DNA of 64,000 nt from Allocatelliglobosispora scoriae (GCF_014204945.1 NZ_JACHMN010000001.1:310001-374000); one strand, 5' to 3'; counted from the stretch's first letter, positions 15,463 through 24,936 are shown. The notes: a model not told the origin generated them from the sequence alone. Program-made: numbers and translations.

Positions 15463-16188
15463 TCAGAACTTCGGTTCGGGCTGGTCGGACGGCCATTGCG
15501 CACCCGGCGGTGCCGCGCCCCAGATCCAGACGCCCGCGACCCACACGACCAGGTAGCCGACGAGTAGCAGGCCGACCTGGTTGAACACCAGCGATGACAG
15601 ACCGATGGCGGCGACGCCGACGAACGCGAGCACCCGTCCGGTTGAGAAGAGCTTTCGCTCCGGCTGCGCCCGGAAATCGGACAACGTCGTCATCGGCGGC
15701 TCTAGCGCTCGCCAGGCACCCGCGGCCGGCCACAGCGTGCCACGGCCGGGAATGTCGATGACGAACATCGGCCGCAATCCAGGGCAGGGGCGGACCTGAG
15801 CCTGGTGGTCGGCTCCGCCGAGGGTGAGGAACAGGGGCGCATGGATGACCCGCTGACTCCACACCAGACCGTCGGCGGTGCGGATGCGGACGAAGCACCG
15901 GAACGTCTGGCTCGTACCGGTGTTGACGTTGTAGCCGGACGCCACCATCACCCGGACCATCGCCGCTGCCGGTGTCGCCCCGGCTGTTCGCCTCATCCGG
16001 ATCAGCCGGAGCAGCCACAGCACCGGCATCCAGATCGTCAGCGCCGAAGCGGCAAGGGCCCAGATGGCGGCGTCGCGGCCGACACCGCCGTCGACCAGCG
16101 TCTGCACCGCCGAAGCGCCGAGAATGACGCCGTAGCCGACACCCGCGACGGCTATGATCGCCGGCCATCGAAGATCACGATCGAGCAT
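15463..16188 (-). CDS. Four-helix membrane protein of unknown function
   Basis: A 241-residue protein with two N-terminal helices (IIAVAGVGYGVILGASAV and AIWALAASALTIWMPVLWLL), a central soluble region of about 100 residues rich in beta-type sequence (RTADGLVWSQRVIHAPLFLT, PGLRPMFVIDIPGRGTLWPA) and two C-terminal helices (VLAFVGVAAIGLSSLVF, LLLVGYLVVWVAGVWIWG). The central part resembles DUF3592-like domains of actinobacterial membrane proteins, but I cannot assign a family with certainty. It ends about 160 bp beyond the TTG-start gene's 5' end. Confidence 0.6.
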   Translation of the reverse strand: MLDRDLRWPAIIAVAGVGYGVILGASAVQTLVDGGVGRDAAIWALAASALTIWMPVLWLLRLIRMRRTAGATPAAAMVRVMVASGYNVNTGTSQTFRCFVRIRTADGLVWSQRVIHAPLFLTLGGADHQAQVRPCPGLRPMFVIDIPGRGTLWPAAGAWRALEPPMTTLSDFRAQPERKLFSTGRVLAFVGVAAIGLSSLVFNQVGLLLVGYLVVWVAGVWIWGAAPPGAQWPSDQPEPKF

Positions 16189-16237
16189 TCGCCCATGCTA
16201 ATGACGGTCGTCAACGTCGGCGGACCCTGCGCTGTGG

Positions 16238-16717
16238 TCAGGGGCACGACTCCGTCAGCTTCACCACGCCGAAATCGATCTTGCCCTCGTAGTCGGCGGC
16301 CTTGCCCCTGACCCGCGTCCCGGCCCTGGGCGACTGCGTGCACACCCGCCAGTTGGAGTCGATCAGCTGATTGCGGCTGCCGCGCAGGTCGTGCGACGTG
16401 GAGTAGAAGATGCCGAGCTCCTGGACCGCATCCTGGGCGTCCTGCAGGACCGAACCCTTGAAGTCGGGCATCGCGAAGTCGAGGGTGTCCTTCGCCGGTG
16501 CGGCGCTCGTCGCGCGCGGGCTCGGGGTGGGGCTGGGAGTGGGGTCGGCGGCGTCCGAGGGGCTCGGCTCGGCGCTCGGTTCATCGCTCGGCGAGGCGGC
16601 GGCGGACGCCACCGGCTCCGGGGACCCGGCGGCGGTCCCGTCCTTGCCCTTGCTGACGCATGCCGCCAGGACGGCGATCGCCGTGACGTACAGGACGACG
16701 CGGAGTGCCACTCGCAT
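16238..16717 (-). CDS. Lipoprotein with single PASTA domain
   Basis: A 159-residue lipoprotein. The signal peptide ends in the lipobox VLAAC (Cys about residue 20). A disordered Ser/Pro/Glu segment follows, then one PASTA domain from MPDFKGSVLQDAQDAVQELG to VKLTESCP, with the typical VCTQSPRAGTRV strand-turn. PASTA domains bind muropeptides or beta-lactams in PknB kinases and penicillin-binding proteins; a stand-alone lipidated one could sense or tether at peptidoglycan. ATG 16717 is chosen because only this start gives a complete lipoprotein signal. Confidence 0.75.
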   Translation of the reverse strand: MRVALRVVLYVTAIAVLAACVSKGKDGTAAGSPEPVASAAASPSDEPSAEPSPSDAADPTPSPTPSPRATSAAPAKDTLDFAMPDFKGSVLQDAQDAVQELGIFYSTSHDLRGSRNQLIDSNWRVCTQSPRAGTRVRGKAADYEGKIDFGVVKLTESCP

Positions 16718-16829
16718 GGGGGGAATCGTAGCCCTGGCACGGTCCATGCCGGATGCGCAGTCGCGTTCCAGACTGCATCGACAGATGCAAATACAATTGG
16801 CTCTCCCATCTGTTGGCCCGGGAGGACGC

Positions 16830-19105
16830 ATGAAGAGGATCATCACCGCCGTCGGTGCGGTCGTCGCGCTGTTGGCACTGGTCGCGGCACCTGGGCACGC
16901 CAGTCCCGGCGCAGTTCCCGCAGCCGGGGCCTCGCTGCCGACCGCCGTCCACGCGGCGGACGCGCGCGCCTCCGTCGAGGACGCCTTCACCGTCCAGGAC
17001 GCCAGAACCGAAGCCGACGGCGTCCGGCATCTCCGATACCAGCGGACCTACCGAGGGCTGCGGGTCGCCGGTGGTGAGATAGTGGTGCACGGCCGCGCCG
17101 ACGGCGGCTACGCCGGCACGTCCGTGGGCCTCATCGCGCCGCTGTCTCTCTCCACCGAGGCGATGACCACCGCCGCGCAGGCGGCACGGGCCGCCCGCGC
17201 CGCCTTCACCGGCGCCATCGCCGAGGTGGGCCGTCCGGAGAATTTCGTCGACGCCACCAGCGGCCGAGGCGTGCTGGCCTGGGAGACGGTGGTGGGCGGG
17301 TACCGTCCGGACGGCCAGACCCCCTCCCGGCTGCACGTGGTCACCGATGCGACGACGGGCTCCGTCATCCGGTCCTTCGACGAGATCTCCGTCGTGGCCT
17401 CGGCCGCCGCCGAGCCGATCGCCGCCGCCGCCGGATCCACGATCGCCGTCGCCGGGACCGGCCAGTCCTCTACTCGGGGACCGTCACCGTCGACACCACC
17501 CTCTCCGGCGCTTCTTACAGCATGATCGACCCGCTGCGCGGCAACAGCCGCACCTGCGACCTCACCTCCGGCACCTGCGCCACCCTCGTGGACCTCGACA
17601 ACGTCTGGGGCAACGGCTCCACCACGAACAGGCAGTCGGTCGCCGTCGACGCGCACTACGCCGCCGCCAGGACCTTCGACTACTTCAAGAACGTGCACGG
17701 GCGCAACGGACTGTTCGGCAACGGTACGGGCACCGTCTCCCGGGTCCACTACGGCAACCAGTACCCGTACGCCTTCTGGGACGGCACGCAGATGACCTAC
17801 GGCGACGGGCTCAGCAATGCCAAGCCGCTCGCCTCCCTCGACGTCGCCGCCCACGAGCTATCGCACGCGGTGAACGACTCCATCCTCCCGCCGATGACCA
17901 CCGGTGAGGCGGGCGGCCTGCGGGAGGCGTCCAGCGACATCTTCGGCGCGATGGTGGAGTTCTACGCGGCCAACGCCACCGACCCGGGCGACTACCGGCC
18001 GGGCGATCGGACCGGGATCAACGGCGACGGCAGCCCGGTACGCCACATGTACAACCCGCCCCTCGACGGCGCGTCGCACGGCTGCTGGTCGTCCTCCACC
18101 AAGAGCCTCGACGTGCGCTACTCCTCCGGTGTCGGCAACCACTTCTTCTTCAACCTCGCCGAAGGCAGCGGTGCCACCGCCTACGGCACCAGCCCGCTCT
18201 GCGGCTCCGCGCCCGCGGTGACCGGGATCGGCCGTTTGAAGGCGGAGCGGATCTGGTACCGCGCCCTGGACGTCTACTTCCTCGCCGGCACGTCCTATGT
18301 CAACACGGCCAACCCCGCCAACACCGCCCGTGCCGGCACCCTGCACGCCACCGCGGACCTCTACGGCCTGTGCGGCGTCGAATACCGGGCGGTCCAGGCG
18401 GCGTGGACCTCGGTCGCCGTCGCCGGCAGCGACGCGCCCTGCTCACCCGGGAACAACTTCACCCTCACCGCCTCGCCCGCCTCCGGGTCGGTCCCCGTCG
18501 GCGGCACGCTGAGCACCGCCGTCGCCTCGGCGCTCGTCAGCGGCGTCGCCGAATCGGTCGCCCTCAGCGCGAGTTCGGCCACGGGGGTGACGGCGGCGCT
18601 CGTCCCGGCGACCATCACCTCGAACGGCGGCACGTCGACCCTGACGATCTCCACCGCCGCGGCGACGGCTCCCGGCAGCTACCCGGTGACCGTCACCGGT
18701 GTCTCGGCCTCCGTGACGAGAACCGTGACCTTCACCCTCACGGTCGGCAGCCCGCTGCCCGGCTGCAGCTTCACCTCCGGGACCGACGTCGCGATCGTGG
18801 ATCTGTCGACGGTCGAGTCGTCCATCACCGTCACCGGCTGCCCCGGCTACGCCAACGGGTACAACCCGGTCGACGTACACATCCTGCACACGTATATCGG
18901 TGACCTGACCGTCACCCTCGTCGCGCCGGACGGCTCGCTGTACGTGCTGCACAATCGCACCGGCGGCGGTACCGACAACATCCATCAGAGTTACATCCTG
19001 AACCTCGCCACGGAGTTGGCGAACGGGGTGTGGAAGCTGCGCGTACAGGATTCGGCGGCGGGCGACGTCGGAAAGATCGACTCGTGGACGATCGCGCTCC
19101 AGTAG
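16830..19105 (+). CDS. Secreted M4 (thermolysin-type) metalloprotease, frameshifted
   Basis: The gene encodes a signal peptide (MKRIITAVGAVVALLALVAA), an FTP/PepSY-type inhibitory propeptide, then the M4 peptidase with zinc motif AAHELSHAVND (HELSH at 17852-17866) and the downstream glutamate ligand in GLREASSDIFGAMVE. A bacterial Ig-like domain (about 18450-18755) and a P/Homo-B proprotein-convertase domain (about 18760-19100) follow. The frame breaks at about 17466-17473: the propeptide frame ends at TGA 17523 and the peptidase frame carries on the expected LYSGTVTV sequence, so one base is missing. ATG 17522 overlaps that TGA as ATGA. Catalytic residues are intact; it may be a sequencing error, a mutation or a coupled split gene. 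Confidence 0.8.
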
Positions 19106-19110
19106 GGATC

Positions 19111-19173
19111 GACGGCGGTTGCCCGCGTCCGCCCGGCTGCCCGCAGGCCGGGCGGAAGCGGGCAACCGCCGTC
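19111..19173. terminator. Strong bidirectional terminator hairpin
   Basis: GACGGCGGTTGCCCGC (19111-19126) is perfectly complementary to 19158-19173, and inside it TCCGCCCGG pairs with CCGGGCGGA. The hairpin lies between the convergent protease and ABC permease genes, and its last arm overlaps the permease stop codon (19172-19174). It should stop transcription from both sides. Confidence 0.75.
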
Positions 19174-19963
19174 ATGCGTCGTGCCGCTGGAGCCGCCAGG
19201 CCGCCGCGCCGCCGACCACGACGAGGTAGCCGAGGAAGACCCCGAGCCCGGCCCACGGCGTGAGCTCGCCGGGGGCGGTCGTGACCGCGCTGATCGCGCT
19301 GCCGGCCTCGGACGGCAGGTAGCGCAGGGCATCGCTCCAGCTGTCGGGTAGCAGCAGCCCGGCGATCCCCTCCAGCAGGAACATGACGCCGAAGAAGGTG
19401 CTGATCGCGGCGGCCGTCGAGCGCAGCAGGGCACCGAGCGCGAGTCCGAGCAGCCCCGCGCCGGTGAGGTGGACGGCGGAGCCGACCACGGCCCGGATCA
19501 CGCCGGGGTCCGACAGGGACGCGCCGTCGGTGCCGATGATCGCCTGCCCGCCGAGGAACGCGACGAAGGCCGCGATCAGGGTCAGCGCGGAGACGACGGC
19601 GGTGAAGACCGCGGCCTTGGCCCAGAGCATCGGGAGCCGTTTCGGTACGGCGGCCAGCGTGGACCGGATCATCCCGGTGGTGTATTCGCTCGCCATGAAC
19701 AGGACGCCGAGGGTGCCCAGGACCAACTGCCCGAAGGTGACCCCGGCGAGGCTGATGGCGGTCGGGTCGCCGGGTCCGCCGCCCCGGGGGCCGAAACCGT
19801 CCCCGCCGCTGGTGATCGAGGCCGCCAGCAGCCCGATGCCGATGAAGACCACGGCTGCGGCGATCAGGCTGATGATGGTGGACCGGAGCGACCAGAACTT
19901 GATCCACTCAGAGTGGATCACCCGTCGCTGGGTGACCCGCAGGCCGTGCGTCGTGGCGGTCAC
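19172..19963 (-). CDS. ABC-2 family transporter permease
   Basis: A 263-residue membrane protein with about six helices and the ABC-2 hallmark VIHSEWIKFWSLRSTIISL at its start and ASEYTTGMIRSTLAAVPKR in the middle, typical of actinobacterial drug or peptide exporters paired with a DrrA-like ATPase. It overlaps the ATPase gene by 4 nt (ATGA). The pair lies divergent from a histidine kinase/response regulator pair, a common arrangement for antimicrobial-responsive exporters. Confidence 0.88.
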   Translation of the reverse strand: MTATTHGLRVTQRRVIHSEWIKFWSLRSTIISLIAAAVVFIGIGLLAASITSGGDGFGPRGGGPGDPTAISLAGVTFGQLVLGTLGVLFMASEYTTGMIRSTLAAVPKRLPMLWAKAAVFTAVVSALTLIAAFVAFLGGQAIIGTDGASLSDPGVIRAVVGSAVHLTGAGLLGLALGALLRSTAAAISTFFGVMFLLEGIAGLLLPDSWSDALRYLPSEAGSAISAVTTAPGELTPWAGLGVFLGYLVVVGGAAAWRLQRHDA

Positions 19964-20901
19964 CGGTCCGCCCTGCCCGCCGCCGCGAGCGGGGCGCTGG
20001 TCGCGCCGTGGTATTCGACGGCTTCGCGGGTCAGCTCCATGAACGCCTCCTCCAGGGACGGTTGCTGCGGGGACAGCTCGTGCAGGGCGATGCCGGCGGC
20101 GGCGGCACGGTCGCCGATCTGCTCGGCGCTGAGGCCGGCGACCTCGAACAGCCCGCGGTCCAGGCTCATGATCGTCACTTCGGGGCCGGCGAGCAGGTCG
20201 TGCAGTGCGGCGGCGTGCGGTGTGCGTACCCGGATGGTGTTTCTCGACGCCTGCGCGATGAACTCGTCGACGGAGACGTCGGCGATCAGGCGGCCGCGGC
20301 CGATGACGATGAGGTGCTCGGCGGTGAGCGCCATCTCGCTCATCAGGTGCGAGGAGACGAAGATCGTGCGGCCCTGCGCGGCGAGGCTCTGGATCAGGTT
20401 GCGGATCCAGAGGATCCCCTCCGGGTCCAGGCCGTTGACCGGCTCGTCGAGGATGAGCGTCCTGGGGTCGGCGAGCAGCGCCGACGCGATGCCGAGCCGC
20501 TGCCCCATGCCGAGGGAGAAGCCCCCGGCGCGTTTGCGGGCCACGTCGTGCAGGCCGACGATGTCGATCACCTCGTCGACCCGCGACCGGGGTACGCCGG
20601 TGGTGGCGGCCATCGCGGCGAGGTGGTGGTAGCCGGACCGGCCGGTGTGCACGGCCTTCGCCTCCAGCAGCGCGCCGACCTCGTGCAGCGGGGCGGTGTG
20701 CTGGTCATAGGGCCGGCCGTTGACCGTCGCGGTGCCGGAGGTCGGCCGGTCCAGCCCGAGGATCATGCGCATCGTGGTGGACTTCCCGGCGCCGTTGGGG
20801 CCGAGGAAGCCGGTGACGATGCCGGGCTTGACGGTGAACGACAGCCCGTCGACGGCGGTCTTGTCGCCGTACCGCTTGGTGAGCTCGTGTACCTCGATCA
20901 T
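19960..20901 (-). CDS. ABC transporter ATP-binding protein (DrrA/CcmA type)
   Basis: A 313-residue ATPase: Walker A GPNGAGKST (about residues 36-44), signature FSLGMGQRLGIASALL, Walker B LILDEPVNGLDPEG, H-loop FVSSHLMSE, and a long C-terminal extension (SPQQPSLEEAFMELTREAVE) of the multidrug-resistance type. ATG 20901 is used because MIEVHELTKRYGD is the family start; an upstream in-frame codon only adds Arg/Gly-rich sequence. It drives the permease encoded immediately downstream. Confidence 0.9.
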   Translation of the reverse strand: MIEVHELTKRYGDKTAVDGLSFTVKPGIVTGFLGPNGAGKSTTMRMILGLDRPTSGTATVNGRPYDQHTAPLHEVGALLEAKAVHTGRSGYHHLAAMAATTGVPRSRVDEVIDIVGLHDVARKRAGGFSLGMGQRLGIASALLADPRTLILDEPVNGLDPEGILWIRNLIQSLAAQGRTIFVSSHLMSEMALTAEHLIVIGRGRLIADVSVDEFIAQASRNTIRVRTPHAAALHDLLAGPEVTIMSLDRGLFEVAGLSAEQIGDRAAAAGIALHELSPQQPSLEEAFMELTREAVEYHGATSAPLAAAGRADR

Positions 20902-21046
20902 GTGCTCAACGATGGTCGGACCGGGTCCTCGTCGGCGTCGTCCCGCCGTCGTCAATCGCGGCTACCGCAGCCGTGGTAGCCGCCGCCCGCGGATGACCGC
21001 GTCCAGACGACGCGGGGCGGGTGCCGACCGGCGTACCGTGATCATC

Positions 21047-22264
21047 ATGGTCGAGACGGGCAGGCGGTGGCTCCGCGCGTGGCGCGTCGCCGCCCGCCGC
21101 CCGCCGGTGGTCGACGCCGTGTTCGGCGCGGCGCTGGCGGCGTCCGTCCTGGTGGCGATGGTGACCGGTCCGGGCCGCGGTCACGGGCGCAGCCCCGGCA
21201 CGGCCGACTTCGTCGCCGCCGGACTGATGTTCGTGCTGGTCGCGCTGCGGCGGCGCTGGCCGCTGCCGGTCCTGGCGGTCGCCACGTCGGCGACGGTCGT
21301 CGCCTTCGCCGCCGGCGGGATGCGCTCGGCGGTGATCGTGGCCACCGTGATCGCCGCCTACACGGTCGCCTCGATCTACCCCCGCCGAACCGCCTGGCTC
21401 GCCGGTGGTGCCGCCGCATTGATCATGTACGCCGCGAGTGTGCGCTGGTCGAACGAGGGCTGGGCGGAGCCGGAGAACATCGGCATCTTCGCCTGGACCG
21501 GCATGGCGACAGCGGTCGGCGACGCCACCCGTAGCCGCCGGGCCTATATCGCGGCGGTCGAGGAGCGCGCCCGCCGGGCCGAGCAGACCCGCGAGGAGGA
21601 GGCCCGGACCAGGGTGGTGCAGGAGCGGCTGCGCATCGCCCGCGAGCTGCACGACGTGGTGGCGCACAACATCGCCGTGATCAACGTCCAGGCCGGAGTC
21701 GCGGCGCACGTGTTGCGCGCCCGGCCCGACGCCGCCGAGCAGGCTCTCCAGCACATCCGGACGGCGGCCCGCAGCGTCCTCGACGAGCTCGGTACGGTGC
21801 TCGGCGTGCTGCGCCAGCCCGACGACGCCGAGGCAGCCACCGAACCCACCCCCGGGCTCGGACGCCTGGCCGAGCTGCTGGACTCGCTCGCCGCCGCAGG
21901 TCTGCGGGTCGAGTACCGGCTGACCGGCGAGGCGCGCCCGCTGTCGGCGGCGGTGGACCTGACGGCCTACCGGATCGCGCAGGAGGCCCTGACCAACGCG
22001 CACAAGCACGGCGCGGACGGCGTGGCGCACCTGCGGGTGGAGTACACGCCCGACGCGCTGACCCTGGAGGTGGGCAACGCCGTACCGCACCCGGCCCGGC
22101 CGGCCGGCGGCACCAGCCACGGCATCATCGGGATGAGCGAGCGGGCGGCGTCCGTGGGCGGAACCCTGAGCACCGGTATCGGCACGGACGGGCAGTTCCG
22201 GGTACGGGCGGTCCTGCCCACGCCGCGCTCCGGCGCATCCGACCGGCAGGAGGCGGTGGCGTGA
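21047..22264 (+). CDS. NarL-type sensor histidine kinase
   Basis: A 405-residue kinase. Four to five N-terminal helices (about 20-150) form the membrane sensor, with no extracellular domain. The HisKA_3 dimerisation/phosphoacceptor region ERLRIARELHDVVAHNIAVI (His in ELHD, about residue 203) follows a short coiled coil. The HATPase_c part has LTAYRIAQEALTNAHKHG and SHGIIGMSERAASVGG. It overlaps the response regulator gene by 4 nt (GTGA) and is divergent from the ABC-2 exporter it may control. The start is ATG 21047 or GTG 21038. Confidence 0.88.
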   Translation: MVETGRRWLRAWRVAARRPPVVDAVFGAALAASVLVAMVTGPGRGHGRSPGTADFVAAGLMFVLVALRRRWPLPVLAVATSATVVAFAAGGMRSAVIVATVIAAYTVASIYPRRTAWLAGGAAALIMYAASVRWSNEGWAEPENIGIFAWTGMATAVGDATRSRRAYIAAVEERARRAEQTREEEARTRVVQERLRIARELHDVVAHNIAVINVQAGVAAHVLRARPDAAEQALQHIRTAARSVLDELGTVLGVLRQPDDAEAATEPTPGLGRLAELLDSLAAAGLRVEYRLTGEARPLSAAVDLTAYRIAQEALTNAHKHGADGVAHLRVEYTPDALTLEVGNAVPHPARPAGGTSHGIIGMSERAASVGGTLSTGIGTDGQFRVRAVLPTPRSGASDRQEAVA

Positions 22265-22944
22265 CGATCCGGGTGCTGCTCGCGGACGACCAGACGCTGA
22301 TCCGCGCCGGGTTCCGCGTCCTCATCGACTCCGCACCCGACCTCGAGGTGGTCGGCGAGGCGACCAACGGCGCCGAAGCGGTCCGGCTCGCCCGCAGCAC
22401 CCGGGCGGACGTGGTGCTGATGGACATCCGGATGCCCGAGATGGACGGGCTGGAGGCGACCCGCCTGATCACCGCGGACGACGACCTCGCCGGTGTCCGG
22501 GTGCTGATCCTCACCACCTTCGAGGTCGACGAGAACGTGCTGCGCGCCCTGCGTGCCGGTGCCAGCGGCTTCCTCAGCAAGGGAGTGGAGCCCGCCGACC
22601 TGCTGGAGGCGATCCGGGTGGTGGCGCGCGGCGACGCGCTGCTGTCGCCGAAGGCCACCCAGAGCCTGATCGCCCGCTTCCTCACCCAGCCCGAACCGGG
22701 TCCGGTGCCGTCACCGGCCCGGCTGGAGGGCCTCACCGACCGGGAACGCGAGGTCCTCGCCCTCGTCGCCACCGGGCTGTCCAATGACGACATCGCCGAG
22801 CAGCTCTACCTGTCGCCGCTGACCGCCAAGACCCACGTCAACCGGGCCATGACGAAGCTCGGCGCCCGCGACCGGGCCCAGCTGGTGGTCATCGCCTACC
22901 AGACGGGGCTGGTCCGGCCAGGCGACCTACCGCAGCCGCAGTAG
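22261..22944 (+). CDS. NarL/LuxR-type response regulator
   Basis: A 227-residue regulator with a GTG start. The receiver domain has DDQ near its start, the phospho-acceptor in VVLMDIRMPEMDGLEA (Asp about residue 54), and conserved T/K in LTTFEV and FLSKGVEPADLL. The C-terminal LuxR HTH reads LTDREREVLALVATGLSNDD followed by PLTAKTHVNRAMTKLGARDR. It is phosphorylated by the kinase encoded upstream, and its likely target is the divergent ABC-2 exporter. Confidence 0.92.
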   Translation: MTIRVLLADDQTLIRAGFRVLIDSAPDLEVVGEATNGAEAVRLARSTRADVVLMDIRMPEMDGLEATRLITADDDLAGVRVLILTTFEVDENVLRALRAGASGFLSKGVEPADLLEAIRVVARGDALLSPKATQSLIARFLTQPEPGPVPSPARLEGLTDREREVLALVATGLSNDDIAEQLYLSPLTAKTHVNRAMTKLGARDRAQLVVIAYQTGLVRPGDLPQPQ

Positions 22945-23033
22945 CTCCGCCGTCGGCGTACCGCCGCTGCGGCAGGGCCAAGCACCCGCGTCTGGGAGAT
23001 GCCGCGACGCGTACCAGGGACGATCATGGAACC

Positions 23034-24014
23034 ATGACCACCCAGCTGGCGCTCGTGCTGTCGCTCGCCTCGGCCATCGGCTACGCCGGGGCCGCTGTGA
23101 CGCAGCAGCGCCTCGCCGCCCGCCTGGACGCCCCGCTCGGCTGGTTCGCCGCGCTCGGCTACCCGAGCTGGTGGGCGGCGACGCTGCTGAACCTGGCGGC
23201 GGCGGCGCTGCACGTCGCCGCGCTGCGCTTCGGCCCGCTCACCCTGGTCCAGCCGCTCGGCATGCTCACCCTGGTGCTGGCGATGCCGCTCGGTGCCGCC
23301 GTCGCCCGCCGCCGGGTGACCGGCGCGCAGTGGCGCGGTGCCGGTGCGGCGATCGCCGGGCTCGCCGGACTCGTCGTGCTGACCTCGTCGTCGGCGGCGC
23401 TCCGCCCGCTGACCGTCGGTGAAGCGATCACCGCCACCGCGGTCACCGGGCTGGTGATCGCCGGGCTCGTCGTCCTCGCCATCCGGTCGGCCAACCCGGC
23501 CACCCGCAGCCTGTCCTACGCGGCGGGCTCCGGCATCGCCTTCGGTATCTCGTCCGCCCTGGCGCAGACCCTCACCATCGTCATGACCAGCGGCGGCATC
23601 GGCGCCAACGCGGCCGTCATGCTCGCAATCGCCGCCCTCGTCGCGGCAGCCGCCCTGCTCGCGCAGGCGTCCTACCGCTACGGGCTCGCCGCACCGCTGG
23701 CGACCGCGACACTCGCCAACCCCGTCGCCGCGGCCGCTGTCGGCATCGTCGTGCTCGGCGAGCGCGTCACCGGGGGACTGGCCGGCATTCCGCTCGCCCT
23801 CGCCGCCTTCGGACTGGCCGCTTACGGTGTCGCGGTCCTCACCGGACACGCCGCGGACAGCCCGGCGCATCCTCGCCCCGCCGCACCGGCGGCGGCTCGC
23901 GGCAGGGCTCCCCGGCCGAGGGGAGTCCGCCACGTCCGCCACCGCCGGGTCCGTCTCCACCGGGAACACGCCGCCGAGTACGCCGGAAGTTCCGCCTCGG
24001 AGAGCGCAGGGTAG
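23034..24014 (+). CDS. DMT-superfamily (EamA/NIPA-like) transporter
   Basis: A 326-residue membrane protein with nine to ten helices: ALVLSLASAIGYAGAAVTQQ, WWAATLLNLAAAALHVAAL, LTLVQPLGMLTLVLAMPLGA, AVARRRVTGAQWRGAGAAIA and the second-half repeat ending LANPVAAAAVGIVVLGERV. The order is that of DMT transporters, and the Q-P-L-G motif is like magnesium-transporter NIPA relatives. The last ~55 residues are Arg/Pro/Ala-rich and low complexity, unlike the family, so the natural C-terminus may be earlier, or a frameshift lies near 23850. Confidence 0.75.
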   Translation: MTTQLALVLSLASAIGYAGAAVTQQRLAARLDAPLGWFAALGYPSWWAATLLNLAAAALHVAALRFGPLTLVQPLGMLTLVLAMPLGAAVARRRVTGAQWRGAGAAIAGLAGLVVLTSSSAALRPLTVGEAITATAVTGLVIAGLVVLAIRSANPATRSLSYAAGSGIAFGISSALAQTLTIVMTSGGIGANAAVMLAIAALVAAAALLAQASYRYGLAAPLATATLANPVAAAAVGIVVLGERVTGGLAGIPLALAAFGLAAYGVAVLTGHAADSPAHPRPAAPAAARGRAPRPRGVRHVRHRRVRLHREHAAEYAGSSASESAG

Positions 24015-24025
24015 GTGCTCGGGGT

Positions 24026-24397
24026 CTACTTGCCGCCGGTCTTGGTGTAAGCCTCGATGACCTTTTCCGGCACCCGGCCCCGCTCCTTGATCGCGTATCC
24101 GTTGGCGGTGGCCCAGGTGCGCACCCGGGAGTTGAACGCCCGCTGCTCGCTGGAGGCCTCGGCGCGGCGAACCGATACCGCCGCGATCCGGTGCGAAGGC
24201 CGGCGGCCGGTGACGGGGCCTCCCGTCTTGGTGGCGACCGCGATGAACGGGGCGAGTGCGGCGCGGAGCTGCTCCTGGTTGGCCGGTCCCAGGTCGACCT
24301 CGTAGTTGAGGCCGTCGAGTCCGAACTTGACGACCTCGACGCCCTCTTCCGTTCCGTCGAGGTCGTCCTTGTAGACCACAATTTCGTGCCGAGCCAT
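24026..24397 (-). CDS. lsr2: Lsr2 nucleoid-associated protein (H-NS-like)
   Basis: A 123-residue Lsr2. The N-terminal dimerisation domain contains DDLDGTEEGVEVVKFGLDG and YEVDLGPANQEQLRAALAP. The C-terminal DNA-binding domain has VRTWATANGYAIKERGRVPE, with the AT-hook-like RGR that inserts in the minor groove. Lsr2 bridges AT-rich, often horizontally acquired DNA and silences it; in Streptomyces it represses specialised-metabolite clusters. Its position next to an acyl/polyketide cluster is suggestive but may be chance. Confidence 0.93.
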   Translation of the reverse strand: MARHEIVVYKDDLDGTEEGVEVVKFGLDGLNYEVDLGPANQEQLRAALAPFIAVATKTGGPVTGRRPSHRIAAVSVRRAEASSEQRAFNSRVRTWATANGYAIKERGRVPEKVIEAYTKTGGK

Positions 24398-24759
24398 TAC
24401 CGCTCCTCTGTTTTCACTGCAATTGGGGGGTGCGATGCAATAGTGCGAGTCTGTGACAATCGCCGTGAGATTAGCGCATCCATACCGTCGGCACTAGTCG
24501 GGCCACGCTGATTCATCGCTATCTGTTGGTTAGTTTGGTCACTGCGGCCGGATCCGTTGTTCGCGGCTCGCGGAGTGCGAACGCCGCCCGTCGATCAGTC
24601 GGCAATCGGCGATTGCGAAAGTTCAGCTCAATAAATTGAATGGGCGGCGATAAGCGGCGGGGTGCGCTGCGGGTGCCGCTGCATCGATCACTGATCCGGC
24701 GACCGGCTGAGCGCCGGTTATCGCTCAATAAGGCGGGCTCGGGAACCGTTGCGAATGGC

Positions 24760-24791
24760 GCGAGCGGCGGGCGCTTGCGCCCGCCGCTCGC
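24760..24791 (-). terminator. 14-bp stem, 4-nt loop hairpin
   Basis: GCGAGCGGCGGGCG (24760-24773), loop CTTG, perfect complement at 24778-24791. It lies about 145 bp beyond the stop of the acyl-synthase operon and is the second of two tandem hairpins there. Confidence 0.6.
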
Positions 24792-24894
24792 AGTCGGAGC
24801 CCTTCTCGGTACGTCGCCAGGGCGACAACGCCGCCATCGATAAACCAACCTGAGAAACAATCCGCATGGTTCGCGGAGTGGCGTGACTATGATC

Positions 24895-24934
24895 GCGCGG
24901 ATCGTGTGGCGTCTCGTCGCCGCGCGATCCGCGC
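24895..24934 (-). terminator. Hairpin just after the acyl-synthase operon
   Basis: GCGCGGATCG (24895-24904) pairs with CGATCCGCGC (24925-24934), 20-nt loop, ending 2 bp from the stop codon of the FabF-like gene. Likely the first terminator of the seven-gene operon. Confidence 0.55.
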
Positions 24935-24936
24935 TG

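Larger units (their letters stand above)
24398..24936. other. Long non-coding gap upstream of lsr2
   Basis: No gene with support. The stretch is less GC-rich than its surroundings (e.g. around 24500-24700) and should hold the lsr2 promoter, though I see no confident hexamer pair. It contains the two hairpins listed separately, which lie downstream of the minus-strand acyl-synthase operon. Confidence 0.5.

Noticed and set aside
17466..17525. Programmed -1 frameshift in the M4 protease
   Set aside because: No slippery heptamer or following pseudoknot is evident at the break; a missing base fits better.
24398..24936. Replication origin or partition site in the AT-richer gap
   Set aside because: No DnaA-box cluster, no dnaA/parAB neighbours; the hairpins are better explained as terminators.
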